Shown one piece after another: positions 1 to 5,420 of a stretch of 5,420 bases of DNA. The notes below the pieces were generated by a model. The model was not told where the DNA came from and searched no databases. It saw nothing but the letters and a program-made list of their open reading frames with translations. Origin of the DNA: an uncultured Flavobacteriales bacterium (lineage in GTDB: Bacteria; Bacteroidota; Bacteroidia; Palsa-965); the NCBI GenBank assembly GCA_946478675.1, contig CAMLEF010000310.1:1-5420 (forward strand), in the 5' to 3' direction. Every line of letters begins with the position of its first letter. The first letter of the stretch is position 1. The translations under genes and the position numbers were made by a program.

Positions 1-63
<63 letters not shown>

Positions 64-64
64 G

Positions 65-101
65 AAAAGCTTCATCGGAAAAGATGGGGCTTTTTTGTTT
101 T
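65..101 (+). terminator. Intrinsic terminator of the tRNA-Ala transcript
   Basis: A 12-bp stem (65-76 with 83-94, including two G-T wobble pairs) closes a 6-base loop GGAAAA. The 3' arm runs into a T-rich tract at 91-101. It lies 3 bases after the tRNA discriminator and most simply ends the tRNA transcript, which makes it unlikely that the tRNA promoter drives the genes downstream. Confidence 0.85.
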
Positions 102-103
102 TG

Positions 104-123
104 TGCAAGAGGTCAGCCGTTCG
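104..123 (+). repeat. Direct copy of part of the tRNA-Ala gene (matches 27-46)
   Basis: Bases 104-123 match tRNA bases 27-46 at 18 of 20 positions. The first 12 (TGCAAGAGGTCA) are identical, followed by two mismatches in four bases and then TTCG. The matched tRNA part covers the 3' anticodon arm, the variable loop and the T-arm start. After base 123 the resemblance fades, so no second tRNA can fold here. It could be a remnant of a tandem tRNA, or a displaced attachment-site copy left by an element that integrated at the tRNA. Confidence 0.55.
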
Positions 124-151
124 TTTTACTTCCGAAATACGCGTTACAACA

Positions 152-164
152 GAACAATTTGTTC
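152..164. promoter_or_regulatory. 13-bp palindrome, possible operator
   Basis: GAACAATTTGTTC is a perfect palindrome of two 6-base arms about one central base. It lies 46 bases upstream of the TTG element of the predicted promoter at 211-238. The size and symmetry fit the binding site of a dimeric regulator, but no regulator gene is in the window and the site could be chance in an A/T-rich stretch. Confidence 0.25.
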
Positions 165-210
165 AATCGCACGCTTCGTTCCTTATCTGGTGCAGAAACA
201 GCCGCTGATT

Positions 211-238
211 TTGATCTTGCCAAATAAATCTATATTTG
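211..238 (+). promoter_or_regulatory. Bacteroidota-type promoter upstream of the RNA repair operon
   Basis: TATATTTG at 231-238 is a full match to the Bacteroidota -7 element TAnnTTTG. TTG at 211-213 (as TTTTG) stands 17 bases upstream, within the 17-23 spacing reported for Flavobacterium. Transcription would start at about 242-245. It is the only convincing promoter seen between the tRNA terminator and hen1. The transcript must cross the terminator at 355-384 to reach hen1. Confidence 0.55.
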
Positions 239-242
239 CCTC

Positions 243-326
243 ATGTTCACGCAAACGATCAGCTGGTCCTACCTCCTTCAGTTTACGCTGGAGCAAAAGG
301 CTATTGTCGTGCCCGGGAGCAAATGA
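243..326 (+). CDS. Possible 27-aa leader peptide, leaderless
   Basis: An ATG at 243 opens a 27-codon frame ending in TGA (324-326). The peptide starts MFTQTISWSYLLQ and ends VVPGSK. It is not recognised. The ATG lies 4 bases after the TATATTTG box, so the mRNA would begin at or within a few bases of the start codon, leaving no room for a ribosome binding site. It sits between the predicted promoter and the terminator ahead of hen1, the position of an attenuator leader peptide. Its codons 24-25 (CCC GGG) are the first of three CCCGGG blocks that could pair alternatively. There is no run of one amino acid as in biosynthetic attenuators. A frame this short can easily arise by chance, so confidence is low. 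Confidence 0.25.
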   Translation: MFTQTISWSYLLQFTLEQKAIVVPGSK

Positions 327-361
327 TCATGCGATAAATTCCACTCATCATACCGCCCGGG
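312..361 (+). promoter_or_regulatory. Possible antiterminator pairing in the hen1 leader
   Basis: CCCGGG occurs at 312-317, 356-361 and 369-374. The second and third are the arms of the terminator stem. Because CCCGGG is self-complementary, the first copy can pair with the second and free the third, preventing the terminator. A ribosome or other factor on 312-317 would instead allow the terminator. Only the pairing potential is seen; use of it is inferred. Confidence 0.3.
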
Positions 362-384
362 CTCATCACCCGGGCATTTTTTTT
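355..384 (+). terminator. Intrinsic terminator 5 bases before the hen1 start
   Basis: A perfect 7-bp G/C stem, GCCCGGG (355-361) with CCCGGGC (369-375), closes a 7-base loop and is followed by A and eight Ts (377-384). This is a textbook strong intrinsic terminator. hen1 starts at 390, so no separate promoter fits between them, and hen1 must be transcribed through it. It is therefore either a regulated leader terminator or the end of an upstream small transcript with partial read-through. Confidence 0.8.
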
Positions 385-389
385 GACTC

Positions 390-1820
390 ATGCTTTTAAA
401 CCTTACGACCACGCATCAGCCGACATCCGACCTCGGGTTCCTGTTGCACAAACATCCCGACAAATTCCAGTCGACGGAATTACCGTTCGGCACGGCGCAC
501 GTTTTTTATCCGGAAGCGACCGCTGCACGCTGCACGGCATCTTTGCTGCTGGACATCGACCCGGTGGCGCTTGTGCGAAACGGGCGTCATGAAGCGTTCA
601 GCCTCGGGCAATATGTAAACGATCGTCCGTATGCGACATCTTCGTTTCTCAGCGCGGCGATCGCGAAAGTTTTTTCTTCTGCGCTGAACGGGAATTGCAA
701 GAACCGCCCCGAGCTCGTGGAAGTGGCCATGCCGTTCGAAGTGCAGCTGCCGTCGGTGTCTGCGCCACGCGGAGGGGAAGTGCTCATCCGTAAATTATTC
801 GAACCGCTCGGATACGAAGTCGGGGTGAAGCATGTGCCGCTGGATGAAAAATTTTCGGAATGGGGCGAAAGCCGTTACTATTCGCTGACGCTGCGTCACA
901 CGGTCAGGCTGCATGAATTGCTTTCGCATCTCTATGTGCTTATCCCGGTGCTCGACAACAACAAGCACTATTACGTCGGCGAGAACGAGGTGGAAAAGCT
1001 TCTTGAGAAGGGCGGATCGTGGTTGCCGTCGCACCCGGAAAAAGAGCAGATCACGCGCCGTTACCTGCGTCATCATCTTGCGCTCACCCGCGCGGCGTTG
1101 GCACGTCTGCTTGAATCTGAAAACGAAGAAGAAGCGGATGAGGAGACAGAAGAAACGCCGGTCGCATTTACGCCGGAAGAGCAGGCCGCAGCGGAAGCGA
1201 TCATCGGGCGACGCAGGAACCTGCACGACGAGCGTCTCGATCTCGCGGCGGAAACGCTGGTGAAAAGCGGGGCGAAGCGCGTGCTGGATCTCGGTTGCGG
1301 CGAAGGAAAACTGTTGCAGCGCCTGATCAAACAGGGGCAGTTCGAAGAAATTCTCGGCATGGACGTTTCCTATCGCAGCCTCGCCATTGCGAAACGAAAG
1401 TTGAATTTCGACCAGATGACGCCCCGCAAAAAAGAACGCATCAATCTCGTGCAGGGATCGCTGCTCTACCGCGACAAACGTCTCGAAGGATTCGATGCCG
1501 CGGCGGTTATCGAAGTGATCGAGCACATGGAAGCCGACCGCCTCGCCGCATTCGAGCGTGTGCTGTTTGAATTCGCGCGGCCTAAAACCGTGGTGGTGAC
1601 GACGCCGAATGCCGACTACAATGAAAAATACGAAACGCTGAGCGCCGGCCGGTTCCGCCACGACGACCACCGTTTCGAATGGACACGTGCCGAGTTTGAA
1701 AGCTGGGCGAACCGTGTTGCAGAAAAAAATAATTACGAAGTGGCGTTCCAACCCGTCGGCGAATACGACGAAAAGATGGGCGCTCCTTCACAGATGGCTG
1801 TTTTTACCTATGGAAATTAA
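390..1820 (+). CDS. hen1: Hen1, 3'-terminal RNA ribose 2'-O-methyltransferase
   Basis: A 476-aa bacterial Hen1. It methylates the 2'-OH of the 3'-terminal ribose of a cut RNA before Pnkp seals it, making the repaired tRNA resistant to the same ribotoxin; its N-terminal half also activates the Pnkp ligase (known for the family). Seen: the N-terminus MLLNLTTTHQPTSDLGFLLH, typical of the family, fixes the start at 390. The N-terminal domain spans about 1-240, followed by an acidic linker at about 240-258. The C-terminal methyltransferase has SAM motif VLDLGCGEG at 298-306. Metal ligands of the Hen1 type are E375 and E378-H379 in EVIEHME, and H427 in DDHRFEW; their spacing equals that of the Clostridium thermocellum enzyme as I recall it (E366, E369, H370, H418). 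All catalytic residues are present. The stop overlaps the pnkp start by 11 bases. No Shine-Dalgarno is visible; a T-tract precedes the ATG. Confidence 0.95.
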   Translation: MLLNLTTTHQPTSDLGFLLHKHPDKFQSTELPFGTAHVFYPEATAARCTASLLLDIDPVALVRNGRHEAFSLGQYVNDRPYATSSFLSAAIAKVFSSALNGNCKNRPELVEVAMPFEVQLPSVSAPRGGEVLIRKLFEPLGYEVGVKHVPLDEKFSEWGESRYYSLTLRHTVRLHELLSHLYVLIPVLDNNKHYYVGENEVEKLLEKGGSWLPSHPEKEQITRRYLRHHLALTRAALARLLESENEEEADEETEETPVAFTPEEQAAAEAIIGRRRNLHDERLDLAAETLVKSGAKRVLDLGCGEGKLLQRLIKQGQFEEILGMDVSYRSLAIAKRKLNFDQMTPRKKERINLVQGSLLYRDKRLEGFDAAAVIEVIEHMEADRLAAFERVLFEFARPKTVVVTTPNADYNEKYETLSAGRFRHDDHRFEWTRAEFESWANRVAEKNNYEVAFQPVGEYDEKMGAPSQMAVFTYGN

Positions 1821-2172
1821 AGTACCCCAACTCTCGCTTGTTGTAATGGTCGGCGTCTCAGGCTCCGGCAAATCCAGTTTTGCGCGAAAGCATTTCAAAG
1901 CAACGGAGATCATTTCTTCCGATACCTGCCGCGCCTTGGTATCCGATGACGAGAACAACCAGTCGGCCACCACCGATGCATTCGAAGTGCTGCATTTTGT
2001 CGCGGCCAAACGCCTGAAGCGCGGACTGCTCACGGTGATCGACGCTACCAATGTTCAGCCGGAGGCCCGCAAGCCGCTCGTGCAGCTCGCGCGTGATTAT
2101 CATTGCCTGCCCGTGGCCATCGTGCTCAATATTCCCGAGCGCTGCGCGAGGGCTCGCTCGGCCTCGGCGTAG
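1810..2172 (+). CDS. pnkp: Pnkp, N-terminal fragment: kinase P-loop part, ended by in-frame TAG
   Basis: A 120-aa fragment of the polynucleotide kinase-phosphatase-ligase. Start ATG 1810 lies inside the hen1 3' end, giving the normal family N-terminus about 15 residues before the P-loop GVSGSGKSS (15-23, K21/S22). D38 and R41 in SSDTCR are the kinase catalytic/phosphate-binding residues, and IDATN (77-81) is the conserved strand. The kinase phosphorylates 5'-OH RNA ends. The product stops at TAG 2170-2172, just after NIPER (107-111), before the lid helix whose arginine contacts the ATP phosphates. The text after the stop, QRNEARPDRNFG, continues the family sequence in the same frame, so this is a premature stop and not a gene end. 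Alone the fragment is probably not an active kinase. It may be a broken gene, a recoded stop, or an assembly artefact. Confidence 0.85.
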   Translation: MEIKVPQLSLVVMVGVSGSGKSSFARKHFKATEIISSDTCRALVSDDENNQSATTDAFEVLHFVAAKRLKRGLLTVIDATNVQPEARKPLVQLARDYHCLPVAIVLNIPERCARARSASA

Positions 2173-2173
2173 C
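2141..2173 (+). other. GC-rich hairpin insertion carrying the premature TAG in pnkp
   Basis: GCTGCGCGAGG (2141-2151) and CCTCGGCGTAGC (2162-2173) form an imperfect stem with one bulge and one G-T pair around a 10-base loop. Compared with the family pattern, in which about three residues separate PE(K/R) from (E/Q)RN, there are ten codons here, so about 21 nt are extra, in frame. They fit best as 2152-2172, ending with the TAG. Removing them would read NIPER-CAR-QRNEARPDR, a normal Pnkp sequence. The stem right arm partly mirrors the sequence just upstream. Confidence 0.7.
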
Positions 2174-2214
2174 AACGCAACGAAGCGCGCCCTGACCGCA
2201 ACTTCGGCAGGCAC

Positions 2215-4398
2215 GTGCTGCGCCAGCAATCGACGCAGCTCCGCAAATCCATTAATAATCTTCGCCGCGAAGGATTCCGCCACATCTACGTGCTGGACTC
2301 GCCGGAAGAAGTGGACGCGGTGCTGGGCATCCGCCGCGAGCCGTTGTATAACGACAAACGCGACATCACCGGTCCGTTCGACATCATCGGCGACGTACAC
2401 GGCTGTTTCAGCGAATTGCAAACGCTGCTTCATAACCTCGGTTATAATATAACGCGCGTGCCCGAAACGGAAACGAACTTCGGGTTCAGCGTGACGCCGC
2501 CCGAAGGAAGAAAAGCCCTTTTCCTCGGGGATCTCGTCGACCGCGGCCCGGATTCGCCCGGCGTCCTGCGATTGGTGATGAGCATGGTGAACGCGGGCGT
2601 GGCGATGTGCGTGCCCGGCAACCACGACGCCAAACTGCTGAAAAAGCTCAATGGCGCCAACGTCAACACGAAGCACGGACTTGCGCTCACACTCGAGCAA
2701 CTCGAAAAAGAGCCGCCTGCATTCCTTGAAGCGCTGAAAAAATTTCTCGACGGGCTCATCAGCCATTACGTGCTCGATGACGGCAAGCTCGTGGTCGCAC
2801 ATGCCGGCCTGAAAGAAGAAATGCAGGGCAGGGGCTCGGGCGCTGTACGTTCTTTCTGCCTCTTCGGAGAAACCACCGGTGAAACCGACGAGTTCGGGTT
2901 GCCGGTGCGTTACAACTGGGCGCTCGAATACCGCGGCAAAGCGATGGTGGTGTACGGGCACACCCCCGTTCCGGAAGCGCAGTGGCTTAACCACACGATC
3001 GATATTGATACCGGTTGCGTATTCGGAGGAAAGCTCACGGCATTGCGTTACCCGGAGCGCGACCTGGTGTCCGTTCCTGCAGAACAAATGTGGTGCGAGC
3101 CGGTGAAGCCGTTGCATCCGCCGACAGAAACACGCACGGCCCAGCAGGAATACGACGATGTGCTCGATATTGACGATGTAACCGGCAAACGTTTCATCAG
3201 CACGCGCCTGCGCCACATCATCACGGTGCGCGAAGAGAATTCCATTGCCGCGCTCGAAGTCATGAGCCGTTTCGCCGTCAATCCGAAATGGCTGATCTAT
3301 TTGCCGCCGACGATGTCGCCTTCGGAAACCAGCGATGAGCCGGGTTTCCTCGAACACCCGTACGAAGCGTTGAGCTATTTTTCTTCGCGCGGCGTCAGGC
3401 AAGTCGTGTGCGAAGAGAAGCACATGGGTTCGCGTGCGGTGCTCGTGATCGCAAAAGACGAAGCGGCTGTTGCAAAACACTTCGGCATTACCAGTGAAGG
3501 CATCGGCATTTGTTACACGCGCACGGGCCGGAATTTTTTCACGGACAAAAAAACGGAACAGGAATTTCTCGCCCGCGTACAAGCAGCGCTCACGAAAACC
3601 GGTTTCTGGGAAAAGCACCAGACCGAATGGGTGTGCCTCGATGCAGAGCTCATGCCCTGGTCGGCGAAAGCGCAGTCGTTGCTGAAAGATCAGTATGCGG
3701 CGGTCGGCGCTTCGGCCAATGCTGCTTTGCCGGCTGCGGTAAACGTATTGCAACAAGCGGCGGCGCGCGGGATCGACGATGCAAAAAAATTCGCAGCGCG
3801 TTTTGCCGAACGTGAAGCCGACGCGGAAAAGTTCGTGGCTGCTTATCGCCAGTATTGCTGGACGGTGAATACAGTAGACGATTATCGCCTTGCGCCGTTT
3901 CATATACTCGCTACGGAAGGCGCCGTGCACACCGATAAGCCGCACACCTGGCACATGGAGCAGCTCCACGCATTGTGTGAAGCGGATGCAATACTGATGG
4001 CAACGCCGTATAAAATCGTTAACCTCGATGACAAAGCCAGTGTCGACGAAGCAGTGCAATGGTGGCAGGAGCTGACCGGCAAAGGCGGCGAAGGAATGGT
4101 CATCAAGCCGATGGACTTCGTCGCGATTTACAAGGACGATCCGCTGCAGCCTGCCATCAAATGCCGCGGCCGCGAGTACCTGCGTATTATCTACGGTCCC
4201 GAATACACGCAGCCGGAGCATCTCGCGCGATTGAAAAAACGTGCGGTTGCTGCGAAACGTTCGCTGGCCATGCGTGAATTTGCATTGGGCGTGGAAGGAC
4301 TGGAACGTTTCGTGAAGCAAGAGCCGCTTCGCCGCGTGCACGAATGTGTGTTCGGTGTGCTCGCGCTGGAAAGCGAAGAGATCGATCCCCGTTTATAA
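2215..4398 (+). CDS. pnkp: Pnkp, C-terminal part: kinase lid, 2',3'-phosphatase and ligase domains
   Basis: The rest of Pnkp, in the same frame as the N-terminal fragment. The open frame resumes at 2173 (QRNEARPDR); GTG 2215 is the first usual start codon but has no ribosome site, so it is nominal. Counting from ATG 1810 with the TAG as residue 121: the lid arginine is R123. The binuclear metallophosphatase has GDVHG (D195, H197), GDLVDRGP (D241, R245), GNHD (N271), AHAG (H331) and GHTP (H384); it removes 3' and 2',3'-cyclic phosphates. The C-terminal adenylyltransferase/ligase has motif I KHMG (K537, AMP acceptor), EGMVIKP (761-767) and IKCRG (K784). Full length would be 862 codons, near the roughly 870 aa of the clostridial enzyme. 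Phosphatase and ligase look intact, since these domains work when separated from the kinase in known homologues. Their expression needs read-through, bypass or re-initiation. The gene is followed by a 2-base gap. Confidence 0.9.
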   Translation: MLRQQSTQLRKSINNLRREGFRHIYVLDSPEEVDAVLGIRREPLYNDKRDITGPFDIIGDVHGCFSELQTLLHNLGYNITRVPETETNFGFSVTPPEGRKALFLGDLVDRGPDSPGVLRLVMSMVNAGVAMCVPGNHDAKLLKKLNGANVNTKHGLALTLEQLEKEPPAFLEALKKFLDGLISHYVLDDGKLVVAHAGLKEEMQGRGSGAVRSFCLFGETTGETDEFGLPVRYNWALEYRGKAMVVYGHTPVPEAQWLNHTIDIDTGCVFGGKLTALRYPERDLVSVPAEQMWCEPVKPLHPPTETRTAQQEYDDVLDIDDVTGKRFISTRLRHIITVREENSIAALEVMSRFAVNPKWLIYLPPTMSPSETSDEPGFLEHPYEALSYFSSRGVRQVVCEEKHMGSRAVLVIAKDEAAVAKHFGITSEGIGICYTRTGRNFFTDKKTEQEFLARVQAALTKTGFWEKHQTEWVCLDAELMPWSAKAQSLLKDQYAAVGASANAALPAAVNVLQQAAARGIDDAKKFAARFAEREADAEKFVAAYRQYCWTVNTVDDYRLAPFHILATEGAVHTDKPHTWHMEQLHALCEADAILMATPYKIVNLDDKASVDEAVQWWQELTGKGGEGMVIKPMDFVAIYKDDPLQPAIKCRGREYLRIIYGPEYTQPEHLARLKKRAVAAKRSLAMREFALGVEGLERFVKQEPLRRVHECVFGVLALESEEIDPRL

Positions 4399-4400
4399 CA

Positions 4401-5030
4401 ATGAAAATCGTAGCCATTTCCGACACGCACGGACAGCATGAAGCGCTTCAGTTACCGAAGGGCGACATGCTGATCCATGCGGGTGACCTCAGCAAGCGGG
4501 GAACGGAGCAGCAGGTGCGGCTCTTCCTCGATTGGTTTGCGGCGCAGGATTTCCGCTACAAAATTTTTATTGCCGGGAATCATGATTTCTTTTTTGAACG
4601 CGAACCGGCTCGTCGGATTGCAGAGCTCATCCCGCCGGATGTTATTTATCTGAACGATTCGATGACCGAGGTGGAAGGATTGCGCATCTGGGGATCGCCG
4701 GTACAGCCGTGGTTTTATGATTGGGCGTTTAACCGGCAGCGCGGTGAAGAAATCCGAAAGCATTGGGACCTGATCCCGGAGAACACCGATGTGCTCATTA
4801 CGCATGGCCCGGCAGCCGGCATTCACGACATGACCATTCACGGCGAGCATGTGGGTTGTGTCGATCTGCTCGCGCGCATCGAAGCGGTGCAGCCGCGCCT
4901 GTTCATCTGCGGTCATATTCATGAAGCGCATGGAATCCTTCCGGGAAATCCGACTACATTCATCAACGCCGGCGTGCTGGATGAGCATTACATCCTTCGT
5001 CATCCGCCCGTTGAAATCGAACTGAAATAA
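4401..5030 (+). CDS. Calcineurin-like metallophosphoesterase of the RNA repair operon
   Basis: A 209-aa single-domain metallophosphoesterase, resembling the MPPED/UPF0046-like branch. Start ATG 4401 follows the pnkp stop by 2 bases and places the first metal motif at the N-terminus. Motifs in order: SDTHG (D8, H10), HAGDLS (D29), GNHD (N60-H61), THGP (H135) and GHIHEAHG (H172, H174). This is a complete binuclear metal site. There is no signal peptide or membrane segment, so it should act in the cytoplasm. The family hydrolyses phosphomono- or diesters. The substrate here is unknown; the operon position suggests an RNA end or a 2',3'-cyclic phosphate or nucleotide, adding to or replacing the phosphatase of Pnkp. 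That assignment is inference from context. Confidence 0.88.
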   Translation: MKIVAISDTHGQHEALQLPKGDMLIHAGDLSKRGTEQQVRLFLDWFAAQDFRYKIFIAGNHDFFFEREPARRIAELIPPDVIYLNDSMTEVEGLRIWGSPVQPWFYDWAFNRQRGEEIRKHWDLIPENTDVLITHGPAAGIHDMTIHGEHVGCVDLLARIEAVQPRLFICGHIHEAHGILPGNPTTFINAGVLDEHYILRHPPVEIELK

Positions 5031-5032
5031 AA

Positions 5033-5420
5033 ATGAAACCGACGATCCTCGAAAAAATCACGCAGCTGGAGCAAACGCATGACATCCGTATCCTGCTCGC
5101 CTGCGAATCCGGAAGCCGCGCATGGGGATTTCCATCTCCTGACAGCGATTACGATGTGCGTTTCATTTATGTACACCGTCGCGATTGGTATTTGTCGATC
5201 GTTGAAAAAGCCGATGTCGTAGAGCTGCCGGTCAATGCCGTGCTCGACATCAATGGCTGGGACCTGCGAAAAGCGCTGCGCCTTACCGCGAAGTCCAACG
5301 CCGTGATCTTCGAATGGATGCAATCGCCGGTGTTGTATCGCAGTAATGATTTCTTTCTCTCGCAGTTTCGCAGGATCGCCCCTGATTATTTTTCACCGAT
5401 CGCAGCGATGCATCATTACC
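5033..5420 (+). CDS. rlaP: RlaP-type Pol-beta nucleotidyltransferase, 3' end beyond window
   Basis: The N-terminal 129 residues of a DNA-polymerase-beta-fold nucleotidyltransferase, cut by the window edge. Start ATG 5033 is 2 bases after the preceding stop, within AAATAAAAATG. The signature ESGSRAWGFPSPDSDYDVRF (25-44) carries the family GS (G27-S28) and the metal-binding pair D39/D41; this phrasing is typical of the RlaP family (PF10127), described as RNA-ligase-associated Pol-beta enzymes in RNA repair operons. The family role is thought to be adding nucleotides to damaged RNA ends, or adenylating them, before ligation; this has not been settled to my knowledge. The middle part continues in frame without damage. 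Family members are about 250 aa, so roughly half the gene is seen. Co-transcription with hen1-pnkp and the metallophosphoesterase is very likely from the spacing. Confidence 0.85.
   Translation, partial: MKPTILEKITQLEQTHDIRILLACESGSRAWGFPSPDSDYDVRFIYVHRRDWYLSIVEKADVVELPVNAVLDINGWDLRKALRLTAKSNAVIFEWMQSPVLYRSNDFFLSQFRRIAPDYFSPIAAMHHY

Noticed and set aside
323..330. Palindrome ATGATCAT in the leader
   Set aside because: Eight bases is too short to set apart from chance, and no partner or context supports it.
103..399. 98-codon + strand frame from a GTG through the leader region
   Set aside because: It runs through the tRNA-like repeat, the promoter and the terminator hairpin, has an unlikely start and no recognisable protein features.
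795..1751. Open frame of 318 codons on the - strand opposite hen1
   Set aside because: It is a shadow of hen1; the composition is unnatural and no domain is recognisable.
1687..1809. Start of the pnkp frame at 1687 instead of 1810
   Set aside because: It would add 41 residues out of frame inside hen1 with no family resemblance. ATG 1810 places the P-loop lysine at residue 21, as in known Pnkp.
2130..2215. Frameshift as the cause of the split pnkp
   Set aside because: ATG 1810 and the downstream frame are in the same register, and family sequence resumes straight after the TAG. The break is a stop codon within an in-frame insertion.
1858..4341. Long open frame of 827 codons on the - strand opposite pnkp
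   Set aside because: It mirrors the codon bias of pnkp, starts and ends inside it, and the product (rich in R, H, F) resembles no known protein. The + strand carries all recognised motifs.
4344..4400. Earlier start for the metallophosphoesterase inside pnkp
   Set aside because: The extra 19 residues do not fit the fold, whose first strand and metal motif begin right after the Met at 4401.

Overview
The window looks like a chromosomal segment of a Bacteroidota bacterium with fairly high GC, possibly Chitinophagaceae-like. This rests on three things seen in the sequence: a tRNA gene without an encoded CCA end, a promoter of the TTG-N17-TAnnTTTG type known from Bacteroides and Flavobacterium, and start codons preceded by A/T-rich stretches rather than clear Shine-Dalgarno sites. 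The protein sequences fit but do not prove the assignment.

Bases 1-62 are the 3' part of a tRNA-Ala(GGC), followed by an intrinsic terminator at 65-101. Bases 102-389 hold no confident protein gene but are not empty. They contain an 18/20 direct copy of part of the tRNA (104-123), a 13-bp palindrome (152-164), a Bacteroidota-type promoter (211-238), a possible 27-codon leader ORF starting almost at the predicted transcription start (243-326), and a strong intrinsic terminator (355-384) that stops only 5 bases before the hen1 start codon.

From 390 to the end all genes are on the + strand and tightly packed (11-base overlap, then 2-base gaps): hen1 (3'-terminal RNA ribose 2'-O-methyltransferase), pnkp (5' kinase / 2',3' phosphatase / ligase, all-in-one RNA end-healing and sealing enzyme), a small calcineurin-like metallophosphoesterase, and the start of an rlaP-type DNA-polymerase-beta-fold nucleotidyltransferase, which runs off the window. 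This is a bacterial Pnkp-Hen1 RNA repair operon. Its known core reaction is healing and sealing of tRNAs cut by ribotoxins, with Hen1 methylating the 3'-terminal ribose 2'-OH so the repaired site resists a second cut. The metallophosphoesterase and RlaP are likely accessory RNA-end-processing enzymes.

Two oddities stand out. First, pnkp carries an in-frame TAG (2170-2172) at the edge of a GC-rich hairpin that looks like a 21-nt in-frame insertion. It separates the kinase P-loop from its lid arginine, while the sequence before and after stays in one frame with all phosphatase and ligase motifs intact. Second, the operon appears to be read through a terminator from an upstream promoter, with three CCCGGG blocks able to form alternative pairings, so transcription attenuation of RNA repair is a reasonable hypothesis.
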